Assembly (NCBI GenBank): GCA_945905295.1
Contig: CAMDPX010000042.1
Span: 1-40,818 of the forward strand
Length of the DNA: 40,818 nucleotides
DNA from: Planctomyces sp. SH-PL62
GTDB lineage: Bacteria; Planctomycetota; Planctomycetia; Planctomycetales; Planctomycetaceae
Direction of reading: 5' to 3'
The notes under the pieces are model-generated. The model ran no database searches and was not told the origin of the DNA. It saw only the letters and a list, made by a program, of their open reading frames with translations. Below are positions 25,301 through 31,871 of this stretch, one piece after another; positions within the stretch are counted from its first letter, which is position 1, and each line of letters starts with the position of its first letter. The position numbers and the translations under genes are program-made.

Positions 25301-25657
25301 CTCCCGCAGCACCGGCTCCCAGCGGCCTTCACGCAGAAAGCTCTTGGAGCTGCGTCCCGACTGTGCGTGATTGATGACTTTCACTTTGTCATTGAATGAC
25401 AGCTCAAAGACTTGGCCCCAACCCGAGAGACTCGGCCGATCTTCAGGCGGCTTCGGATACGAGGCCATCGTCGAATCCCCGATCATCGCAATCTTGATCG
25501 GCCGCAGATCCGTTGGTGTTTTCTGGATCGGGGCTTTCGATGCGGGTTCCTCCGCTTGTTGGTCTGTGTTCGGCCGTTCGGCGGCACGTGCAGAGAGAAC
25601 GGACAAGCCAGATACCACGAGACACAATGTCGCCCACCAGACTTGTTGACGTGTCAT
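22400..25657 (-). CDS. Three-part secreted enzyme: SGNH esterase, sialidase-like and propeller domains
   Basis: 1085 aa with an N-terminal signal peptide. Residues about 50-262 form an SGNH/GDSL esterase like rhamnogalacturonan acetylesterase: GDSTMAS (Ser62), the block-II glycine in AQSGRSSKSF, GHND (Asn131) and DRTHFSNKG (Asp231, His234). Residues about 275-650 resemble an exo-sialidase/BNR fold: RIPG at 293 and Asp-box repeats such as STDGGRTW, SDDDGVTW and SDDNGQTW. The C-terminal 400 residues look like another propeller (HLWEFDAV, DLGSDGWLYYATD, LWAFNVRTGELKQLG, EVDPSGRYLYYVPG, QFDLRTGKRKV). It probably removes acetyl groups and cleaves or binds complex glycans. Reading is continuous; no frameshift was seen. 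Confidence 0.88.
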   Translation of the reverse strand: MTRQQVWWATLCLVVSGLSVLSARAAERPNTDQQAEEPASKAPIQKTPTDLRPIKIAMIGDSTMASYPKPPEDRPSLSGWGQVFELSFNDKVKVINHAQSGRSSKSFLREGRWEPVLREKPDFVFIQFGHNDQPGKGDRTTDPNGDFQDNLRKYIDDAQAAGIQPVLVTPVARRIFDNGKAVTTLTPYADAMKKVAAEKKVPLVDLHAASFELFNQLGDEASADLSASASDRTHFSNKGAREIAKLVAARLPEQVPALRSYLLAAASPQSGAKPLLEKIDLFESGKGDYALYRIPGIVVTKKGTVLAYCEARRTGKSDWDTIDILLRRSTDGGRTWLPRVKIADVPGPKTKNPVALAQKLANTDDVTYNNPVAFVNRDGSVQFLFCLEYCRCFSMRSDDDGVTWTKPVEITATFEAFRSDYEWKVLATGPGHGIQLKSGRLVVPVWLSTGTGGHAHRPSVTTTIFSDDNGQTWQRGEIAVPNTDEWINPNETVVVQLADGRVMLNVRSESKAHRRLVTISPDGATGWSKPRFDDALLEPICMGSIIRWSEKPASDKNRILFASPHNLARADGQETPGKSRDRKNLSIKLTYDEGQTWSINKILEPGFSAYSDLAVLPDGTALCFYERGREANAEQKKPTSYAYLTLARFNLEWLTNGKDKLSISVGRAASRYPLPYPPTLPDGKTVVTERSPVFLKPGPNLRDGVEIARTTPTVDFAFYPEQNYPGNPWSHRSDGIVVGDKYYSSSNDHLAPRGTAHLWEFDAVAKQFRLLCDTTKFLESINAFPATMNYRPGEMQSRIDLGSDGWLYYATDRGSPTVTNDAHGYLGEWVLRTHPRTREAEVVSTFPVAKHTLPASVLDPQRMLYYGGTAPGKDSPNQKVQFFVLDVKARKVRLVADDGPTRTLIFSSSTGRVFWEGKMYDPDTNTISPANVPHVRSATRETPQGIVYGTSETRADLWAFNVRTGELKQLGNAAVAKQEYIASIEVDPSGRYLYYVPGAHGGAVGDGTPVVQFDLRTGKRKVLAFLHDLFWDKYGYALDGSFGSALDERGERLFISWDGFRRGQPRGTESAAITVLHIPEEERPK

Positions 25658-25675
25658 GATTTCTCCGATTCGGTC

Positions 25676-27199
25676 TCACCGAAATGCGTTGACCAACTCA
25701 TCCATCTCTTGGAATCGCTCACGCGGCGATTTCCTGAGGCAGCGTCGGCAGACCTCAACCCACTGAGGCGGCACGTCAGGCCGTAATTCAGTGACGCCTT
25801 CAATCTCATGCTGCGAGGTAACTTCATCCAAAACCTCTCTGACACGCGAGCCATGAACCGGAGGCCGGCCTGTCAGCAGAAAAAAGAGTACGGCACCAAC
25901 GCCATAGATATCCGTGTGCCGTCCGACTTGTCCCCAGGCATCGTCGATCTGTTCGGGAGCCATGAACGCAGGCGTCCCCGCAATGCACGCATGCCGCCCC
26001 AGTGTCTCGCGAGACTGAGCGAATCCAAAGTCCGTCACGACGACATGCTCATCCATCGAAAGGAGCAAGTTCGCCGGCTTGAGATCACAATGAATCACAC
26101 CTTCGCGGTGAGCGTAGCTGACTGCGCTGGCCACCTCACGAACCCAACCCACGGCTTGCTCGACGGGGAGCGACAAGCCCGCGTGCGCCGTCAGGTCTCC
26201 GCCGGGAAGGAGATCCATCACGATGAACCAGCCACCATTGGGTGACTCGCCATGACCGTGAATGCGCACGATGCCGGGATGATCGAGACGAGCCACGATG
26301 TCCGCCTCGGATTCAAATCGTTCACGCAATGAGCGATCGGCCAACCACGATTTGCGCAGGACTTTGACCGCCACAAGTTTTTCCTGCCGCTTGTCGAAGG
26401 CTTCATAGACACGACCGGTCAATCCGAGTCCGATCTGCCGGCGCAAGACGAACTCGTCGAGCGTGCGTCGTTCGGCTGACACTTCGTCGATGAGCCGCAG
26501 GGCGCTAGCCCCGGTTTTGTGCGGCTCCAACCGGACGCTAGCGCGTTCCGGCTGATTCGGCGAACGATCTTCGGTTTCACTTCCCGCGAGTTTTGCAAAC
26601 GTCGAGCGGATCGCCTCTAGTTGTCGCCGTACCGTGCGCGGCGAGCGGCCGACCAGTGCGGCGATCTCGTCGACGTCGTGGCCTTGCAGTCGCAATTCGA
26701 GAACGTGGCTTGTCGCTTCCGTCAGTTGCGACATCAGGTGCTCAAGCTGATCGGCGACCATCACTGCCAACTCGTGCGATGCCGTCGCATCGATCGCCTG
26801 ATCGCCCAAGTCTGCGGCGTTACCTTGTTCGCGATCTTGAGTCCGTCGAGCCGCGCTGTTCCATTCCGCCGAACGATAAAGTTTGTTGAGCGTGATCTGT
26901 GCCAACAATCGCCAAAGATCACCCGGCTCATCGACCTCGAAGCGACCAGCTCGAGCACGCACAAAAAAGCTACGGTAAGCCGACAACACCACGTCTTCGG
27001 CATCCACCCGCCGAGCCAGCTTCTTAGAGAGCCGACTTTGCACGAGCGATTCGAGCCGCGCGGCAAACCGTCGAAAAAGCTCCGTCGCCGATTGTTCGTT
27101 CCCCTCTCGGAATCGCTCCAAGAGCAGAACTGACTCGGAGAACGATCGCTCCGTAGAGACATCATTCGATGCGTCAGACGTCTGCCGTCGGTCGGTCAT
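25676..27199 (-). CDS. ECF sigma factor fused to Ser/Thr protein kinase
   Basis: 507 aa from ATG at 27199. The frame is open further upstream, but that part is antisense to the ferredoxin gene and is rejected. Residues 25-110 match sigma region 2 (LFRRFAARLESLVQSRL followed by RRVDAEDVVLSAYRSFF). Residues about 155-203 match region 4, with the helix-turn-helix VLELRLQGHDVDEIAALVGRS. A linker (about 205-245) contains a translated palindromic repeat (216-236). The kinase domain (250-507) has GLGLTG, the lysine of VAVKVL, HCDLKPANLL (HCD for HRD, Asp372), DFG (390-392) and FMAPEQ. Planctomycetes often encode ECF factors beside kinases; here both are one chain, so phosphorylation could directly control sigma activity. 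Confidence 0.88.
   Translation of the reverse strand: MTDRRQTSDASNDVSTERSFSESVLLLERFREGNEQSATELFRRFAARLESLVQSRLSKKLARRVDAEDVVLSAYRSFFVRARAGRFEVDEPGDLWRLLAQITLNKLYRSAEWNSAARRTQDREQGNAADLGDQAIDATASHELAVMVADQLEHLMSQLTEATSHVLELRLQGHDVDEIAALVGRSPRTVRRQLEAIRSTFAKLAGSETEDRSPNQPERASVRLEPHKTGASALRLIDEVSAERRTLDEFVLRRQIGLGLTGRVYEAFDKRQEKLVAVKVLRKSWLADRSLRERFESEADIVARLDHPGIVRIHGHGESPNGGWFIVMDLLPGGDLTAHAGLSLPVEQAVGWVREVASAVSYAHREGVIHCDLKPANLLLSMDEHVVVTDFGFAQSRETLGRHACIAGTPAFMAPEQIDDAWGQVGRHTDIYGVGAVLFFLLTGRPPVHGSRVREVLDEVTSQHEIEGVTELRPDVPPQWVEVCRRCLRKSPRERFQEMDELVNAFR
26493..26553. repeat. CTAGC-core palindrome inside the sigma-kinase gene
   Basis: The arm at 26529-26553 is identical to the arm at 2722-2746. 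The other arm (26493-26517) is diverged. The element is translated in frame as residues 216-236 of the fusion protein, in the linker between the sigma and kinase domains. Confidence 0.8.
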
Positions 27200-27292
27200 T
27201 GAAAATTCTTCGGATTCTGTGACCACGCTCGGAGCGAATCCGTATTCACGAGCGAACGAACCACATTTCAAGCCATTTGACGGAGAACCATC

Positions 27293-27574
27293 ATGGCATT
27301 CGTTGTGACCGAACCCTGCTTTGGCTGCAAGTACACCGACTGCGTCGTCGTTTGCCCTTGCGAATGCTTCCATGAGGGCGAGCAGATGCTGTTTATCGAC
27401 CCGGAACATTGCATCGACTGCCAAGCTTGCGCACCAGAATGCCCTGTCGAAGCCATCTTTTACGAGGAGGACGTCCCAGAAAGTCAGCGAGACTTCATCC
27501 AACTCAACCGAGAGATGTCGCAGGTCTGCCCACAGATTGTCGAACGCAAACCACCGCTCTGTCAGCAACGCTGA
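27293..27574 (+). CDS. fdxA: Seven-iron ferredoxin, FdxA type
   Basis: 93-aa cytosolic electron carrier. It begins MAFVVTEPCFGCKYTDC, and cysteine spacing matches Azotobacter ferredoxin I: C9, C17 and C50 for a [3Fe-4S] cluster, C21, C40, C43 and C46 for a [4Fe-4S] cluster, with extra C12 and C25. The C-terminal extension (SQRDFIQLNREMSQVCPQIVERK) is typical of FdxA, though shorter than in proteobacteria. It is transcribed divergently from the sigma-kinase gene across 93 bases. Confidence 0.95.
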   Translation: MAFVVTEPCFGCKYTDCVVVCPCECFHEGEQMLFIDPEHCIDCQACAPECPVEAIFYEEDVPESQRDFIQLNREMSQVCPQIVERKPPLCQQR

Positions 27575-27598
27575 TCAATTGCTGAAAACCGGAGAGGA

Positions 27599-27761
27599 CC
27601 GCACGAATGGCAAGGCCGGAGCACGGATGAAGACAAGACGTAGGACGCCGAAGCGACGGTGGTCATTCTCGAAGGAGAAGTGTCAGAGAATGGTCTTTGA
27701 TGTCGACATCAAATCTGTTGTCCCTGTCTTCGTCCGTGCTCCGGCCTTGCCATCCGTGCGG
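27599..27761. repeat. 163-bp long palindromic element with nested hairpins
   Basis: Outer arms 27599-27634 and 27726-27761 pair over 36 bases with two mismatches. Inside are a CATTCTC/GAGAATG hairpin and the perfect 18-base palindrome TTTGATGTCGACATCAAA (27696-27713). It fills the gap between convergently transcribed fdxA and the dehydratase gene and has the size of a MITE, but no transposase-type ends are recognised. Confidence 0.8.
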
Positions 27762-27778
27762 CAACACTTTCATCAGAT

Positions 27779-28996
27779 TTAGTAATCCGCGATCGAGCCG
27801 TCTTTCAGCTTGGCTCCGGGCCATTTGTAGCTCTGCGGCTTCTTGGACTCTTCGATGAGCCGCGCTTCATCCACCTCGACGCCAAGGCCCGGTCCTGGGG
27901 GCAGGCCGATGTAGCCGTCTTTGTCGTACTCGAACGCCATGCGAGTCACTCCCGGCAGATTGAAGCCGGCGTTGGTTGGATAGAACTCGTGGATTAGAAA
28001 GAGCGGGATCGACGAGACCACGTGCAGGCTGGCCGCGATGCCTAGGAACGTTGCCGTGCAGTGCGGAGCGATCGGGACGAAGTATGCCTCTGCGAGGACC
28101 GCGATCTTCTTCATCTGGCTAATGCCGCCGGTGTGGCAGCAGTCGGGTTGCAGGATGTCGATGCAGCCTTCTTGCAGGTACGGGATCACGCCCCAGATCG
28201 TGCGGTCGCGTTCGCCCGTGGCCAGCGGGATGTTGATGTGCTGCTTCAGGCGTTTGAAAGTTTCGATGTTGCCGGGGACGGCCGGCTCTTCGATGAACAA
28301 CACGTCGTAAGGTTGCAGCGCGGCCGCGAGTTGAATCAGCGTCGCGGGAGGAACGGCCGAATGGGCATCGAACATGACGGCTCCGTCGGGGCCGACTTTC
28401 TCGCGAGCGGCTTTGATCGCCTTGACCATGTTGTCGATGTCGGCAGGATTGCCGGAGTGCTCATAAATCCCGTGCGGCGGCACCTTCTGAGCTTTCGGCG
28501 TGTGATACACCCGAATGCGATCGCGCGTCGGCCCGCCGAGCATTCGATAGATCGGCACTTGCCACAGCTTGCCGGTGATGTCCCACAGTGCCATGTCGAT
28601 CGCCGCCAGCGTGTGAACCAGGAACGCTCCGCCGCGGATGTTGCGATGAGCTCGGTAGATCTTCTGCCAGAGATACTCGACGCGTGTCGGATTCTCACCA
28701 TCAAGCAATTCAAACAGCGATTCGGCCAACGGCTTCGAGACGCGCGGATCGACTCCCTTGAGGTCGCCCCAGCCGGTGATGCCGTGATTGGTCTCGATCT
28801 TCACATAGACGACTGGTCCAACCCAGTACGTCTTGAGCGCCGTGATGCGAATGGTCGAGGTGCGGTCGGCGACCTGCGTGCCCGGAGTCTTCTCGTCCGC
28901 GACCGCGTGATTGACGAATGCAATTCCAGCCGCCGCACCGATGGCTTGAACGATGTCACGGCGAGGAATCTGTCGCGAAGGAGTTTCGTCGTGCAT
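27779..28996 (-). CDS. Enolase-superfamily sugar-acid dehydratase (mandelate racemase/MLE family)
   Basis: 405 aa. The N-terminus has an RR-containing export-like signal (PRRDIVQAIGAAAGIAF), so it may be exported by Tat. The capping domain is followed by the barrel. Metal ligands read Asp210 (FDAHSA), Glu236 (IEEP) and Glu262 (TGERD), with His212 and His312 (APHC) as likely acid/base residues. This is the D-galactonate/mannonate dehydratase-like pattern, in which a sugar acid is dehydrated to a 2-keto-3-deoxy acid. That suits the neighbouring SDR and sulfatase genes. A start 17 codons further upstream (29047) is possible but would bury the signal sequence. Confidence 0.88.
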   Translation of the reverse strand: MHDETPSRQIPRRDIVQAIGAAAGIAFVNHAVADEKTPGTQVADRTSTIRITALKTYWVGPVVYVKIETNHGITGWGDLKGVDPRVSKPLAESLFELLDGENPTRVEYLWQKIYRAHRNIRGGAFLVHTLAAIDMALWDITGKLWQVPIYRMLGGPTRDRIRVYHTPKAQKVPPHGIYEHSGNPADIDNMVKAIKAAREKVGPDGAVMFDAHSAVPPATLIQLAAALQPYDVLFIEEPAVPGNIETFKRLKQHINIPLATGERDRTIWGVIPYLQEGCIDILQPDCCHTGGISQMKKIAVLAEAYFVPIAPHCTATFLGIAASLHVVSSIPLFLIHEFYPTNAGFNLPGVTRMAFEYDKDGYIGLPPGPGLGVEVDEARLIEESKKPQSYKWPGAKLKDGSIADY

Positions 28997-29071
28997 GGCT
29001 GTGTGGTCCCTTTGTTGGAGGCCGATCAACTGCCGCGTCAGTGTCATCTCCTACCGAAAGACCGACAAGGC

Positions 29072-29305
29072 TCACCCGGCACCATCGGCGATCTCAGAGT
29101 TGTTGGCTCGGCGTCCCCATTTCTTCACGAGGCACGCAGCGACTTCCAACGGGCGTGATTCGAAGGAGTCGATGTACTCGCGAAACGGGACCAGCTCCGG
29201 TGAGGACCGCAACTGCTCAAGAATTTCTGCGGGCGATCGTTCTGCCGCCAACTGTTCCAACAACGCCGCTTGGAACCGCGCCAATGCGATTTCATCCTGC
29301 GTCAT
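29072..29305 (-). CDS. 77-aa protein coupled to the DUF692 gene
   Basis: A small, mostly helical soluble protein (MTQDEIALARFQAALLEQL) ending in SFESRPLEVAACLVKKWGRR plus a short polar tail. I do not recognise its family. It overlaps the 3' end of the DUF692 gene by 14 bases in another frame, which implies tight co-translation. Known MNIO enzymes need a small partner that delivers the precursor peptide (MbnC, TglI or DUF2063 types); this protein is shorter than those but is the obvious candidate for that role here. It has one cysteine. Confidence 0.75.
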   Translation of the reverse strand: MTQDEIALARFQAALLEQLAAERSPAEILEQLRSSPELVPFREYIDSFESRPLEVAACLVKKWGRRANNSEIADGAG

Positions 29306-30164
29306 GCACCACCTGCTTCAATCTCCGAAAGTCGGCTTGAAACTGCGCGGCTTCCGATGGAGGCAAGGAACCACCGATCCGCTCCAGCACGACTGCTTGA
29401 ATCGCAGGGCAGCGCCGCAGCACTTCTGGCAACCAGTCGAACAACTCGGACGGGATCGCGCCATCGTGCGTGTCGCGGCGAATCGAGTGGGACTCGGCAT
29501 CGGAATGACTCCACGAACCGCCGGAGACGTGCAGTTCGCGAACTCGTTCCAGCGGATACTCCCGCAGCAACGTCTCCCACGGATGGCCAAAGTTCTGGGA
29601 CTGGCAATACACGTTGTGCAAATCGAGCAACAGAAAGCCATCGACCGCCGACAGTAATTCGCCCAGGAAACGACCTTGGTCAGCGACGTCCTGCGCACCA
29701 AATGCGAACGCCAAATTCTCGAGGCCGATCGGACGCTGCGCAACTTCCGCCAGCCGGCGCAACCGCTCCTGGCCAAGTCGCAACGTGGTGCCCGTCAACG
29801 GCACCGGCAAGGGCGCGGACTGATGAAAGTTGCCGCCCGCACAAAAGCCGAAATGTTCGGAGATCTGTTGGTAGCGATAGCGTTCCACTTCGCTTCCCAA
29901 CTTCGCCAGCCACCGTTCTTGGGGAGCTCGCCAATCCGCCGACAGCAGCGAATACGAGACACCATGCCCGAACAAACGACCGGCTTGACTGAATGTCTCC
30001 AGCAAACCTGCGGACCACTCCGGGAGTTTCGGCAGTGACCATCCGACGTCAAAGCTCCATTCGAGAACCTCGACCTCTTCCGCGGCGAACAACGGATACG
30101 CCGCAGCCAGAAAGTCCGCCTCCAGCATCAACGCCAGCCCGACCCACGGAGTGTTGCGTTCCAT
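29292..30164 (-). CDS. DUF692 multinuclear non-heme iron enzyme (MNIO)
   Basis: 290 aa, TIM-barrel DUF692 family. Expected iron-ligand positions are present in order: HGVSYSL, SEHFGF, GLENLAF, LLDLHNVY, RELHVSGG, RDTHDGAIP and VVLERIGG. Characterised members (MbnB, TglH and relatives) use two or three irons and oxygen to modify cysteine or other residues of ribosomal peptides. GAGG lies seven bases before the ATG. It is the middle gene of a three-gene minus-strand set: a small lipoprotein ending in a CPPC motif 44 bases upstream and a 77-aa protein overlapping downstream. The family call is firm; the substrate is inferred from position. Confidence 0.88.
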   Translation of the reverse strand: MERNTPWVGLALMLEADFLAAAYPLFAAEEVEVLEWSFDVGWSLPKLPEWSAGLLETFSQAGRLFGHGVSYSLLSADWRAPQERWLAKLGSEVERYRYQQISEHFGFCAGGNFHQSAPLPVPLTGTTLRLGQERLRRLAEVAQRPIGLENLAFAFGAQDVADQGRFLGELLSAVDGFLLLDLHNVYCQSQNFGHPWETLLREYPLERVRELHVSGGSWSHSDAESHSIRRDTHDGAIPSELFDWLPEVLRRCPAIQAVVLERIGGSLPPSEAAQFQADFRRLKQVVHDAG

Positions 30165-30208
30165 ACATCCGCCTCAAAACATGGCACGGATTGATTGTCC
30201 GCCGAACG

Positions 30209-30409
30209 TCAACCTTGGCCGCACGGAGGACAATAGTCTGGATCATGCTTTCGGGCTGGGACGGGTACCTCGCCAGGTTCCTGAATGGAAGTCGGCCCCG
30301 GCTTGCCGTCTGGCGGCAAAGAGGAGTCCGACGACGGCTGGCATCCAAGGAAACTCGTGGCCATCGCCGCAGTCGTCATCAAGCTGAGAACCGACGCCGG
30401 TATTTTCAT
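30209..30409 (-). CDS. Small lipoprotein with C-terminal CPPC motif, candidate MNIO substrate
   Basis: 66 aa. The N-terminal signal (MKIPASVLSLMTTAAMA) ends in a lipobox-like SFLGC, so Cys23 would be lipidated. The mature part is a 43-44-residue Pro/Ser/Glu-rich spacer ending HDPDYCPPCGQG. GGAG lies nine bases before the ATG, supporting translation. It stands 44 bases upstream of, and in the same direction as, the DUF692 gene. Its two cysteines at the extreme C-terminus resemble core peptides that MNIO enzymes modify, and metal binding by the CPPC pair alone is another option. The lipobox (Phe at -3, Leu at -2) is imperfect. Confidence 0.72.
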   Translation of the reverse strand: MKIPASVLSLMTTAAMATSFLGCQPSSDSSLPPDGKPGPTSIQEPGEVPVPARKHDPDYCPPCGQG

Positions 30410-30435
30410 GATCGAGAACTCCGTGGACTCCGCAA

Positions 30436-30592
30436 CCTGACTCTCCGAGGCTGTGAATTAATTGGTAGCTGAACTCGCCAGAGTTCAGTTTTCTCGGCGA
30501 ATTCTGAAGTCTGGCGACTTCAGCTACCAAAAGGTTCACAGCCTCTCCGAGTCGGACATTCTGAGAAAAACGCCCGACTCGGAGAGTCAGGC
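30436..30592. repeat. Nested composite palindrome
   Basis: Outermost is a TCC-loop REP pair (CCTGACTCTCCGAG at 30436, with GTCGG and its inverted mate to 30592). Into its first hairpin a 93-base block is inserted with ends GCTGTGAA (30450) and TTCACAGC (30542). The 9-base sequence CTCTCCGAG is present on both sides (30441-30449 and 30543-30551). Inside that block is an inverted pair of 24-base GTAG elements (30465-30488 and 30504-30527). The outer frame recurs at 40486-40608 with different contents. No gene is apparent in the 30410-30659 gap. Confidence 0.85.
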
Positions 30593-30659
30593 AACGATCA
30601 AATGCGACTTCTCGGGCAGCCCCTCAGATGCACGGACCACGGAAAAAATTCCCGGAATG

Positions 30660-31868
30660 TCACTTCGAGGGCACCGCGATCATGTCGAGTGTCAGCGATC
30701 GTCCGGCAACGCCGACCCCAACGACTTGAGCTTTCGACGCGGCCGGCGGACGAGCCGGATCATAAAACTTCGGCCGCAGTTCATTGAGCTTCGCACTCGT
30801 GTCGCTGTCGCTGACATAGTACGTCGCTTTGGCCAAATGGTTCAGATGACTGCCGCTCGCCTTGAGGATGTCTTGAAGCTGAGCGAACACATCGCTGACT
30901 TGAGCCGTTCCGTCGCCCGCCTCACGCGCGAACAATCCCGAAACAAAGATCGTGCGCGGATCGTTGACCCGCACGACTCGGCAGAAGACTGGCGACGCCG
31001 TTGTCCCTGGTGGAGTAATAAACTCGAGCGGTTCAGGCTTTCCCTCTTGTGGACGAGCGGCGGCGACGAGTTCGATCTCGATCGGCAATGTTGATTGCCA
31101 TTCGACGAACACGCACGGCGGAACTGGGTGCGGCGCGAAGAAGGTTTCAATTTCCGTTTCGACCTTCGCGACCTCTGCCATGGGTGTCAGAAAGCATTTC
31201 ACTTGTGCGACGTCGTTGAGTTCGCTGCCGAGATGCTGCAAGGTCTTCTTCAGACCCTGCAATGTTTTGGCCGTCGCGTCGGCAAGGTCCGTGCCTTTCT
31301 CTGCCTGACCGGAGACGTACACGCGTGGGCCGCGCGGAAGGATGGCCGTCTTGTTCGCGTGCCAGTTGCCGATGAGTATCGATTTGAGGCGGTGCTGATC
31401 CGGTCGATGCGCGATGGCGACGGCATCCATAGTCACCTGCACTCCGGGCCGATGGATTCGCGTCTGCACAAGACTGATCGCTGGTCGTTGACGATTTTGA
31501 AACTGCATCATCAAGGCCGGCCGCAGTTCGTTCGCCACCGCTTCATTCGGGACGTAGACATTCAGCTTGACGATTCGCGACACGTCACGCGAATCGAACC
31601 GATTGGTCAAATTCCCGATATTCGTGAGTATCATCTGTGCCTGCTCGGTGGCGTTTTCGCCAACCAGCTTGCCATCGAAATCGATCGGCAGGATCTGCGA
31701 CGTGTGAAACAGTGCGACATCATCGACGACCACCGCCAGAGCTCCGCCGAAGATCGGCTCTTTGCCGATGTGCTTCGTCCGTTTCTGTGCCGCGAGCCCC
31801 TCGTCCGCCAACGCCATGACGGCCTGAGCACACAGAATCACGACTGCAAATTGGAATGCCACTCGCAT
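30660..31868 (-). CDS. Secreted protein with three RidA/YjgF-like domains
   Basis: 402 aa with a signal peptide (MRVAFQFAVVILCAQAVMA). Three consecutive RidA-fold units follow at roughly 30-150, 160-270 and 285-400. Each shows the pattern of a strand ending in SGQ/SGLF-like sequence, an amphipathic helix with a QxxxxLxNI motif, a V-K-x-x-x-Y/F-L-x-D/P strand and a closing hydrophobic strand (VTMDAVAI, IEIELVAAA, LTLDMIAVP). Single-domain RidA hydrolyses reactive enamines; the catalytic arginine is not clear in all three units. It probably forms a pseudo-trimer. Only three bases separate its ATG from the upstream sulfatase stop, so they share an operon. Confidence 0.82.
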   Translation of the reverse strand: MRVAFQFAVVILCAQAVMALADEGLAAQKRTKHIGKEPIFGGALAVVVDDVALFHTSQILPIDFDGKLVGENATEQAQMILTNIGNLTNRFDSRDVSRIVKLNVYVPNEAVANELRPALMMQFQNRQRPAISLVQTRIHRPGVQVTMDAVAIAHRPDQHRLKSILIGNWHANKTAILPRGPRVYVSGQAEKGTDLADATAKTLQGLKKTLQHLGSELNDVAQVKCFLTPMAEVAKVETEIETFFAPHPVPPCVFVEWQSTLPIEIELVAAARPQEGKPEPLEFITPPGTTASPVFCRVVRVNDPRTIFVSGLFAREAGDGTAQVSDVFAQLQDILKASGSHLNHLAKATYYVSDSDTSAKLNELRPKFYDPARPPAASKAQVVGVGVAGRSLTLDMIAVPSK

Positions 31869-31871
31869 CTC

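Noticed and set aside
27200-27568. 123-codon upstream extension of the sigma-kinase gene
   Set aside because: It is antisense to fdxA, whose cysteine pattern is unmistakable, and carries no sigma or kinase motif; a normal sigma N-terminus begins at 27199.
28061-29158. 365-codon plus-strand frame opposite the enolase-superfamily gene
   Set aside because: No motif and a composition typical of shadows; the dehydratase on the other strand has all metal ligands.
30243-30539. 98-codon minus-strand frame over the small lipoprotein
   Set aside because: It runs through the nested palindrome and overlaps the lipoprotein in another frame. The lipoprotein has a ribosome-binding site, signal peptide and operon position.
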